A stretch of 18,866 bases of DNA. It comes from an uncultured Lachnospiraceae bacterium. Its GTDB lineage: Bacteria > Bacillota_A > Clostridia > Lachnospirales > Lachnospiraceae. Numbering within the stretch: the stretch's first letter is position 1; each line of letters starts with the position of its first letter. Under the pieces are notes generated by a model. The model was not told the DNA's origin. It saw only the letters and a program-made list of their open reading frames with translations, and did no database searches. Shown piece by piece: positions 5,635 to 12,829 of this stretch. The position numbers were made by a program, and so were the translations under genes. The stretch spans positions 1 through 18,866 of the forward strand of contig CACZHN010000064.1 in the NCBI GenBank assembly GCA_902780985.1, read 5' to 3'.

Positions 5635-8263
5635 ATTCCGCTTTCTTATACAGCAATCCGAAGGTTCCCGGACCGCAGTTAAGTGCTATAACCGGCGAAG
5701 CCTGCTGGAATATGATTCTTTCAAACTTCACCTTCTTTTCAATCTCTTCTCTTATCATATCCAGGTCTTTCTGTCGCATACCTACATAGGTTACAAAGAG
5801 AAGGCTCTTATCTATATTCTGATGGAACCTGAGTTCCGAATCGATATAGTGTTTCCAGGACTCTTCCTGGGTTCCGAAGAATACCTTGCTCACGGAAAGC
5901 TTTCCGTTCTTCATTCTGAGTACAGGTCTCATAAGGATAGCATTGGAAATAACGTATATCTTATTATCCACCTGTCCGGTTCTTGCAAGGAACTTAAGAC
6001 TGCTTACAACAAAGCTTGTAGAGAAGTCTTTACGCATGTTCTCAAGCCGTGATTTGATATCAGCGGCATTCCTGCCTTCCTTGACCATACGGCACGCCTC
6101 AAGGACCATAAGTCCCTGTCCGCTTGATAAGTGACCCGAATCTACAATGGTAACATTATCAAAGGCTTCCGACGCTTCCAGAGCTATCAGGCATGAGCTG
6201 TTTGCTATTTCTTTTGAAATGGATATATGAATTATATTCTTTCCCTTTGTAAGAAGGCCTGCGAAGTATGATTCATATTCCTCAACAGAAGGAGTAGACT
6301 TCTTCGCTACCTTTCCTTCATCTTCCATATAGGCGATAAGTCCCTGAGCCTCTATCTCCTTTCCGTCGGCAAAAACGCCTTCCGCCGTCTGGATCTTATG
6401 AGGGATGATCGCTATATTGTACTTCTCTATAAGATCAGGTGAAATGTCAGCGACACTGTCCGTAGAGATGATTATCTCTTCTTTTCTGTCATGTTCCTTC
6501 AGCCAGGACATACTCTCTTCCACGATCTTATCATCGGAATATACGGTATGTACTAAATTCTTCGGCAGAAGTCTGAGACACTCTCGCTCAAGTGCTTCAC
6601 CGCTGGTAGGCTTTACCAGATATCCGTCAAATCCCTCGGCACCGTAGATCTGCTTATTCTCGGCATCGGCATTTGCGGTAAGCACCACAAATCTTGAATC
6701 ACGGCAGAGACCGCCCACCTGACTCTTTATGTTGTGATAACACTCGATACCGTCCATTTCCGGCATAAGGTGATCCATAAAGATTATATGGTACTCTCTG
6801 GTCAGCGTCAGCTCGAGAGCCTCGGCTCCGCTGAGTGCGGTATCAATCTGCATTCCCGTATCACGGAGAAGCTTCTTAACGACCATAAGGTTGGATGTAT
6901 TATCATCCACAACCAGAACTCTCGCATCCGGAGCATCAAAACGCTTCTGATATCCCGGATTGTTGTCGGATACACTCTTCTTATCCGGATTGAATATTCT
7001 CTCTCCCGCAACCGCCGTACTTGCGATCTCCTGAGGAATATCCACCACAAATGTAGATCCGCTGGTATATACGGAATTGACATTCACGGTTCCTCCCATC
7101 AGCTCAACCAGCTGCTTAACTATGGCAAGACCAAGACCGGTTCCTTCAATGTATCTGTTCTCGTTTTCATCAACTCTTTTAAATGCATTGAAGAGGTACG
7201 GGATACTTTCCTTCTTGATACCGATACCTGTATCTGTAACGGAAAAGCTTACATTTCCCTTCTTCTCATCTATCTGATTAAACTGTATGGAAAGGGTTAC
7301 CGAACCCTCGTTTGTATACTTGATCGCATTGTTCAAAAGGTTGATGAGGATCTGCTTTATGCGGACCTCGTCACCCACAAGCTCTACAGGAAGCTTAGGA
7401 TCCACATCAATTCGGAAGTTCAGCCCCTTCTCCTTGGTCCTCATCCAGAACATTCCGACTATCTCGGATATCATATCGCCGATGTTGTAAGTCGCGTTGG
7501 AAAGCTCCATTCTGCCGGACTCAAACTTGGACATATCCAGGATATCATTTATAAGGTGAAGAAGTATCTTACTGGCGGAACGAACGTTGTTGGCATCTTC
7601 CGCAACTTCTTCCGAGATATCCTCTCTGAGGATCATCTCATTAAGTCCGATGATGGTATTGATAGGCGTTCTTATCTCATGGCTCATGCTTGAGAAGAAC
7701 TTATTCTGTGCCTTATTCAGCTCATCGATCTCGCCCCTCTGCTCTTCCGAACGATTATAGGCCTCGCGAAGTATCCTTACCTCAAACTCTATAAGGAAGC
7801 ACACCAGCATACATACGAGAATGACCGATATCAGCGAATCCTGGAAGACCATCTCCTCATCATGATGATGAATGAGTTCCGGATGCAGATACTGGATCAC
7901 ATAGCATATGACAACCATTGCGATATTGGCTCCCGACAGGAACCAGCGCCTCTTGCCGGAAATGATCATACATATGAAAACATTACAGAATATAAACCAG
8001 ATCGGTGAACCTCCGTTGATTCCTCCGCCTGTGTTTTTGCGGACCGCTCCGCGTTGAAATGCAATAAAAGCAAGCATACCGAATACCACAAAGGCAATCG
8101 CCATGGTTATGATATCTTCTACGCTTTCTCCGATCAGAATTCCTACGATCATTATGACAAACAGGGCTGTCATGGCAACCAGAGTAAGCAATATAAGCAT
8201 TCTTTCCTGAGCATCCTTCTTCTGATCAAAAAGACCGGATACCCACTCTTTAAATCGTTTCAT
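5633..8263 (-). CDS. membrane hybrid histidine kinase-receiver fused to a C-terminal DegV (fatty-acid-binding) domain
   Basis: The 876-residue fusion starts at ATG 8263 after GGAGGAACAG. Four to five hydrophobic helices (about 22-70, 86-125 and 140-160) are followed by a short coiled coil. The DHp domain contains SHEIRTP with H195. The ATPase domain shows an N-box at N311 (NNAIKY), DTGIGI (344-349) and GTGLGLA (374-380). A receiver (about 447-565) has D453/D454, phospho-acceptor D497 in MDHLMPEMDG, and K551. After a linker, residues 596-875 form a complete DegV domain: TDSVADIS (601-608), STPS (656-659), HISISKEIANSS, IVDSGHLSSGQG, LKFLARTGQV and GPGTFGLLY near the end. DegV/FakB proteins bind one fatty acid. 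In the usual HxGPG motif the His is replaced by Asn (N862). The gene follows the first kinase by 22 bases and has no HPt domain. Lipid-gated signalling is inferred. Confidence 0.88.
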   Translation of the reverse strand: MKRFKEWVSGLFDQKKDAQERMLILLTLVAMTALFVIMIVGILIGESVEDIITMAIAFVVFGMLAFIAFQRGAVRKNTGGGINGGSPIWFIFCNVFICMIISGKRRWFLSGANIAMVVICYVIQYLHPELIHHHDEEMVFQDSLISVILVCMLVCFLIEFEVRILREAYNRSEEQRGEIDELNKAQNKFFSSMSHEIRTPINTIIGLNEMILREDISEEVAEDANNVRSASKILLHLINDILDMSKFESGRMELSNATYNIGDMISEIVGMFWMRTKEKGLNFRIDVDPKLPVELVGDEVRIKQILINLLNNAIKYTNEGSVTLSIQFNQIDEKKGNVSFSVTDTGIGIKKESIPYLFNAFKRVDENENRYIEGTGLGLAIVKQLVELMGGTVNVNSVYTSGSTFVVDIPQEIASTAVAGERIFNPDKKSVSDNNPGYQKRFDAPDARVLVVDDNTSNLMVVKKLLRDTGMQIDTALSGAEALELTLTREYHIIFMDHLMPEMDGIECYHNIKSQVGGLCRDSRFVVLTANADAENKQIYGAEGFDGYLVKPTSGEALERECLRLLPKNLVHTVYSDDKIVEESMSWLKEHDRKEEIIISTDSVADISPDLIEKYNIAIIPHKIQTAEGVFADGKEIEAQGLIAYMEDEGKVAKKSTPSVEEYESYFAGLLTKGKNIIHISISKEIANSSCLIALEASEAFDNVTIVDSGHLSSGQGLMVLEACRMVKEGRNAADIKSRLENMRKDFSTSFVVSSLKFLARTGQVDNKIYVISNAILMRPVLRMKNGKLSVSKVFFGTQEESWKHYIDSELRFHQNIDKSLLFVTYVGMRQKDLDMIREEIEKKVKFERIIFQQASPVIALNCGPGTFGLLYKKAE

Positions 8264-8285
8264 CTGTTCCTCCGCTACTTATACA

Positions 8286-10868
8286 TTACTCCGGATAAAA
8301 CTCCAATACTTCATCATCTTCTTCTGAAGTACTTTCCTCCGCTGTCTCAGGTCCGCTGACCGTTCCCAATGCGCGGTTTACGGCATCTGCCACCTTCTCG
8401 TATTCATCGACAGCTTCGCCGTGATTCTTTTCAACAAAATCAATTCTTTCTTCTTTGGCTGCAAGCTCAAGGGCTTTAGCTTTAGCCGAAAGTGCCTCCG
8501 CTCCTATCATAAGGGATGTGCTCTTAAGGGAATGCACCAGTATGGCATAATTCTTCATATCCTTATCTTCAAGGAACTTATCAAGCTTCCGCTTCTTCTC
8601 CTCGGCTTCGCCGGCATACTCCGCAAGTACCTGATCATAGAAATCACGGTCGCCCGCACAGTACTCAACACCCTTCTTTATATCTATTCCGGCACCCGTG
8701 AGTATCTCGTCCGGATCACCGGCATTATCTGCAGGCTTCTCTTCCGCCGGTTTTACTTCCTGCTTCTGTACCTGCTTCTTTCTTTCCTCTATCACAGTGC
8801 CTTCCGCACTTATATATTCGTAAGATATCAGTCCCTTAGGAAGAACCTTCTTAAGAACACGTTCCAGCTCTATCAGCTCTACAGGCTTACTTACAAATCC
8901 GTCAAAACCTTCGGCAATAAACATCTCTCTTGCGGTACTGAGTGCATTTGCGGTAAGGGCTATGATGGAAAAGTCACGTCTGTTTTTACCCGCCTCGTAT
9001 CTGATACGCTTCATGGCTTCCACGCCGTCCATTCCCGGCATCATGTGATCCATGAATATAAGATCGTAATCTTTATCTCTGCACATGGCGATGGCTTCTT
9101 CGCCCGAATTTGCCGTGCTGACTTCCATACCGTAACGGCGGAATATTCCTTTAGCCACGTTCAGGTTCATCGGTTCATCATCAACTACAAGCGCTCTTAC
9201 GCCGTTGCAGCGCATACGTCTTTCAGGCTCCTGAGCCTTATCCTTATCGGAATTAAGAACAGCCACAACAGGGATGCAGTAAAAAGGCTTCTGCATGATC
9301 TGCGCCCTTGAACCGTAAGGAAGCTCATAACTTTCCTTTGCCACGATGACAACCTTCATCCTGTCGGCAAGGGATTCCAGATATTCGCGGTTACCGTCAT
9401 ACTCTACATCGGCAACAAAAAGATGAGTAAGATTTACTCTTTCCAGAAGCTTCTTCAGGTCATCCACGTTGTCCACACGGTGCATGGTAGTCTTAAGCCC
9501 GCGCACTATACTAAGAATCATCTTGTTATAGAATTCACGGACATTCGGGTTCGGATATTTAGCCATATCAAGAAATGCACCGAGGGCAATCTTTGATTCA
9601 TCCGCTACCATCATGCAGCGTCCGTCATCCACAACTTCCTGCGGAATACTTACTCTTACTGTGGTACCCGCATCCTTTTCACTGTATACGGTCATAAATC
9701 CGCCAAGGGCCTTTACAAATCCGGATACAATTACCATGGATATACCGAGACCGCCGGAACGGACTTCTCTTCCTGACTTAGCCTGATAGAATCTGTTATA
9801 GATTCTGTCCAGCTCGTCTTTTGTCATACCTACACCTGTATCCGTTATCTCCAGACACAGATTGATTCCGTAATCCTGCTTGATACAGGACAGCTTTACA
9901 TATACACCACCGTCCTTTGTATATTTAAGGCCGTTATTGATTGTATGATACAGTATTCTTCTGAGCTTGACCGGATCGCCCTTCAATATTGAAGGAATCT
10001 CCGCATCCACATCTATTACCAGTTCCAGATTTTCCGGAATGATCGGTCTGAGTTCCGTTACAAGATCGTTCAGAACGGATGCTATCATGTAGTTACTGCT
10101 GTTAACTACAAGACTGTCCATCTCGATCTCCGAATAATCCAATATATCTCCGACCTGATCGGCCATACGATTTCCGGCCTTCAGGATTTCATTCATATTC
10201 GTTTTAAGTTCTCTGTCGTCTTCTTTATCCAGCATTACATTTGTAATGCCGAGAATCGCATTTATAGGGGTTCTGAGTTCGTGAGAAAGGTTTGCCATGA
10301 AGGAATTCATACGATTTGTACTTTCATTCAGTTCGGCAATTCTGTTGCCGGTCTTTCCGAATATAAGCGACCAGCGTCTGATAATGGTACGGGCGAGCCA
10401 GCCTGCCAGGAACATAAGGCCTACATGAAGAGCCGTTCTTGTAACCATAAGGCGGTCCCAGTCGGTGTCCATAAGACACATTATGATAATGTCGTAAAGA
10501 AGTGTGGCATAGTAAGTTACCTGGCACACATATATGAGCGCTATCTCACCCGTGGTGGTGAAGATCATTATGATCAGGACCATGAGAAAGCCCATATCAT
10601 AGGTACTCGATACATGTATTCCGTAAAAGAAAAATGATGTCATCATCAGGAGAGTGTATATCCATATACGTGCTCTCACCGACATGAACTGCGTCAAATG
10701 CAATCCCCAGCTTACCAGTACTCCCACCAGCATAACCGGGATCACCCACAGTTCCCATGACATCATAATCGTCTCTGCTATGATCCCACAGCAGAGAATA
10801 GTATAACTTAACAATACCATTAGAGGAGAGGTCTGAAAGACCTCTCCCTCATTACTGTTTTTCGCCAT
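8286..10868 (-). CDS. membrane hybrid histidine kinase with degenerate receiver, receiver and HPt domain
   Basis: The 860-residue protein carries a whole phosphorelay. About six hydrophobic helices fill residues 15-165. The DHp domain has SHELRTP with H196. The ATPase domain shows an N-box at N311 (NNGLKY), DTGVGM (343-348) and GGLGI (372-376). Residues about 416-538 resemble a receiver but lack the expected phospho-acceptor site, keeping only a KP (527-528) near the end: a pseudo-receiver. A true receiver follows (about 556-676) with VVDDE, D607 in MDHMMPGMDG and K661. After a charged linker, an HPt domain (about 720-835) has H779 in HSLKSTS. The ATG at 10868 follows GGGGATAGC. It lies 39 bases after the zinc-ribbon gene and 22 before the second kinase, with no terminator between them, so the three are probably one operon. 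No DNA-binding output gene is present nearby. Confidence 0.9.
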   Translation of the reverse strand: MAKNSNEGEVFQTSPLMVLLSYTILCCGIIAETIMMSWELWVIPVMLVGVLVSWGLHLTQFMSVRARIWIYTLLMMTSFFFYGIHVSSTYDMGFLMVLIIMIFTTTGEIALIYVCQVTYYATLLYDIIIMCLMDTDWDRLMVTRTALHVGLMFLAGWLARTIIRRWSLIFGKTGNRIAELNESTNRMNSFMANLSHELRTPINAILGITNVMLDKEDDRELKTNMNEILKAGNRMADQVGDILDYSEIEMDSLVVNSSNYMIASVLNDLVTELRPIIPENLELVIDVDAEIPSILKGDPVKLRRILYHTINNGLKYTKDGGVYVKLSCIKQDYGINLCLEITDTGVGMTKDELDRIYNRFYQAKSGREVRSGGLGISMVIVSGFVKALGGFMTVYSEKDAGTTVRVSIPQEVVDDGRCMMVADESKIALGAFLDMAKYPNPNVREFYNKMILSIVRGLKTTMHRVDNVDDLKKLLERVNLTHLFVADVEYDGNREYLESLADRMKVVIVAKESYELPYGSRAQIMQKPFYCIPVVAVLNSDKDKAQEPERRMRCNGVRALVVDDEPMNLNVAKGIFRRYGMEVSTANSGEEAIAMCRDKDYDLIFMDHMMPGMDGVEAMKRIRYEAGKNRRDFSIIALTANALSTAREMFIAEGFDGFVSKPVELIELERVLKKVLPKGLISYEYISAEGTVIEERKKQVQKQEVKPAEEKPADNAGDPDEILTGAGIDIKKGVEYCAGDRDFYDQVLAEYAGEAEEKKRKLDKFLEDKDMKNYAILVHSLKSTSLMIGAEALSAKAKALELAAKEERIDFVEKNHGEAVDEYEKVADAVNRALGTVSGPETAEESTSEEDDEVLEFYPE

Positions 10869-10907
10869 TTAGCTATCCCCAAAACCTAAAGTAAAACTAA
10901 GATAAAA

Positions 10908-12695
10908 CTAATCAAGTCTGTAAAGGAAGAACTTATCCTTCACATATGCCTCCCAAAGATATGTTCCGCTTGCATCAATATCTCCTGCTGAGAATCCTGC
11001 AACGATTCCGTCGTAACCTTCCGGAACAAGCAGCGAAACAGTCGGTCTTGCAGTATAATATCCTGCATCGTATCCGTCTACCCAGGTGATCCACTGATAA
11101 ACATACTTTTCTTCGCCGTTGTAGTTTATCTTATAGCTTCTGTATTTCTCACCGTATGTATCTATGCCGTCTACACAGTTATCGTTAAATAACTTGTCAT
11201 CATAGAAATCTTCTACCCAGATATAATACTTTGCTCCGACAGAAGTAAATGCATCATCGTAGCAGTCCAGATAAAACTCGAGAGTCTTCTTCTCGTATCC
11301 CTCAAGATCCATACCGTTTTCTTTTCCGAAGCTTATTATTTCATCGTTTACCGGCTCGGTTTCATACTTTGTCAGAGCGCCCTTGCATGCTCCGCTGCCG
11401 TAGCCTTCCGTATCTACAGTAGTAAAATCAAAGTACTGATTAACCTTATCTTTACCGTAGATTGTCATATCATATCCGGCCAGTGAGGTTCCTGCAGAAC
11501 CCATATCCTCTGTAGTAGCTTCAGTGGTTGCTTCCGTAGTTGCCTCTGTTGTAGCTTCAGTAGTTGCTTCCGTGGTTGCCTCTGTTGTAACCTCGGTAGT
11601 TGCCTCTGTATCTTCCGTATCAGGCTCCGTATCTTCTGTAACATCATCGAAGTATGCGATATACCACTTGCTGCCCTGCTTTACAACTATGAAATCCATA
11701 GTGCTTTCTTCATCAAATGATTCGCCCATGAACTCCATTTTAATTTTTGCTGTAGCCTTAATTCTTACAGCCTCTTTAGCTTCAACCTTTACATCGGTCT
11801 CATCTTCTATGATTTCTTTAGCCTTAGCAGGTTCCATCTTAACAGGCTCTTCAATCTTTCCGATTTCGATAGTTGCACCGAAGTTCTTAAGCTCATCAAG
11901 TGTACTCTGGATATCATCCATATCTCCGCCCATTCCGAGCTCACCCATGTTGCCCTTAAGTTCCGGAGCCATACATTCCATCATACCCTTAGCATCGTAT
12001 TCCGAATAAGACTTCAGGAATTTTTCAACTACGGCTTCAGGCTTTCCACCCTTCATGCCGAAAACATCAAATACAAATATAAGAAGTATTGCAGCGATTA
12101 TAAGAACTCCCGCGGAAATGATTCCGATTATAGCACCTTTGCCAAGGCCCTTCTTCGGCTCATCCGGTGTAGGTGGTACATTGCTCGGCTGAGAAGTGTT
12201 GTACTGCGGTGCAGATGTATTAGGCGCCTGTGATTTAGGTGCACTGTACTGTATAGCAGGACCTCCCATCGTCTGTCCCTGTGGCTGTCCTCCGAACTGA
12301 GGCTGCTGACCAAACTGCTGACCGCCCTGTGGCTGCTGTCCGCTAAACTGCTGCGGCTGTCTCGGCTGCTGCATCGGCTGACCGCCGAACTGCTGTGGTC
12401 CTCCAAACTGCTGACCGCCCTGCGGCTGTGGTCCTCCAAACTGCTGCGGCTGCGGCTGTCTCGGTTGCTGCATCGGCTGTCCCTGTGGCTGTCCACCGAA
12501 CTGCTGTGGTCCGCCGAACTGCTGACCTCCCATCTGCGGCTGCTGACCACCAAACTGCTGTGGCTGCTGCTGTGGAGCCTGAGCCCCCTGTGGATTGTAC
12601 TGCATTCCCTGTGCAGGAGCCTGAATAGCTCCGCACACAGGACATGAAGGTGCACCGTCAGGAATCTGACTGTTACATATACTGCAAATACTCAT
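10908..12695 (-). CDS. zinc-ribbon, PQG-rich single-pass membrane protein of unknown function
   Basis: The start is ATG at 12695 with AGGA seven bases upstream; a TTG two codons earlier is less well placed. The 595-residue product begins with a four-cysteine zinc ribbon (CSIC and CPVCG, C4/C7/C18/C21). Next is a long Q/P/G-rich disordered stretch built on QFGG and QQP units (about 38-150), then a basic patch and one membrane helix (about 187-210). The outside part starts with a segment (about 217-350) resembling small NTF2-like/DUF4878 folds (PEAVVEKFLKSYSEYDAKGM). A TTEA linker of about 34 residues (about 363-396) and a C-terminal domain rich in Y, W and D with a few cysteines (about 400-595) complete it. 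It heads the kinase operon, so it may be an envelope partner or stress sensor for the kinases. That role is inferred from position only. Confidence 0.85.
   Translation of the reverse strand: MSICSICNSQIPDGAPSCPVCGAIQAPAQGMQYNPQGAQAPQQQPQQFGGQQPQMGGQQFGGPQQFGGQPQGQPMQQPRQPQPQQFGGPQPQGGQQFGGPQQFGGQPMQQPRQPQQFSGQQPQGGQQFGQQPQFGGQPQGQTMGGPAIQYSAPKSQAPNTSAPQYNTSQPSNVPPTPDEPKKGLGKGAIIGIISAGVLIIAAILLIFVFDVFGMKGGKPEAVVEKFLKSYSEYDAKGMMECMAPELKGNMGELGMGGDMDDIQSTLDELKNFGATIEIGKIEEPVKMEPAKAKEIIEDETDVKVEAKEAVRIKATAKIKMEFMGESFDEESTMDFIVVKQGSKWYIAYFDDVTEDTEPDTEDTEATTEVTTEATTEATTEATTEATTEATTEATTEDMGSAGTSLAGYDMTIYGKDKVNQYFDFTTVDTEGYGSGACKGALTKYETEPVNDEIISFGKENGMDLEGYEKKTLEFYLDCYDDAFTSVGAKYYIWVEDFYDDKLFNDNCVDGIDTYGEKYRSYKINYNGEEKYVYQWITWVDGYDAGYYTARPTVSLLVPEGYDGIVAGFSAGDIDASGTYLWEAYVKDKFFLYRLD
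11508..11609 (-). repeat. in-gene TTEA tandem repeat (12-base units)
   Basis: Imperfect 12-base units encode Thr-Thr-Glu-Ala about eight times inside the zinc-ribbon membrane protein. The third bases vary, so the unit is kept mainly at protein level. It is an extracellular flexible linker of a type common in secreted Firmicute proteins, and is prone to copy-number change. Confidence 0.8.
12261..12560 (-). repeat. in-gene QFGG/PQG-rich low-complexity repeat
   Basis: About 300 bases encode irregular repeats of QFGG, QPQG, MQQPRQPQ and GGQQ in the cytoplasmic part of the zinc-ribbon protein. Blocks such as GPQQFGGQP recur two or three times, so unequal exchange probably shaped it. The other frames of this GC-biased repeat give long spurious open frames. 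Confidence 0.8.
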
Positions 12696-12732
12696 TTTCA
12701 AATCCTACCTTTCACTATCCCCTGAATATTTT

Positions 12733-12765
12733 CCGGACAAATTATATCAAAAATCTGCTGTCCGG
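12733..12765 (-). promoter_or_regulatory. probable promoter -10 of the zinc-ribbon/kinase operon within an inverted repeat
   Basis: On the minus strand TATAAT (12741-12746) lies about 45 bases before the zinc-ribbon ATG. It is enclosed by a perfect 7-bp inverted repeat, CCGGACA (12759-12765 read on minus) and TGTCCGG (12733-12739), with 19 bases between the arms. No good -35 stands at 17 bases, which would fit a regulated or activator-dependent promoter. A second TATAAT lies at 12776-12781. No terminator was seen after the upstream GTPase gene, so read-through is also possible. Confidence 0.4.
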
Positions 12766-12829
12766 CCACAAACTGATTATACAAAAAATCAACGCAAAAT
12801 AACATACATAATTTACGTATTCTCAGCAC

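Noticed and set aside
6734..7693. Plus-strand open frame of 319 codons opposite the second kinase
   Set aside because: Antisense shadow of the kinase ATPase region with no family features; similar shadows lie at 8421-9311 and 13358-14326.
12128..12655. Alternative-frame open frames in the QFGG repeat
   Set aside because: Low-complexity Ser/Arg or Ala/Val products caused by reading the repeat out of frame; the zinc-ribbon frame has the SD, the cysteines and the membrane helix.
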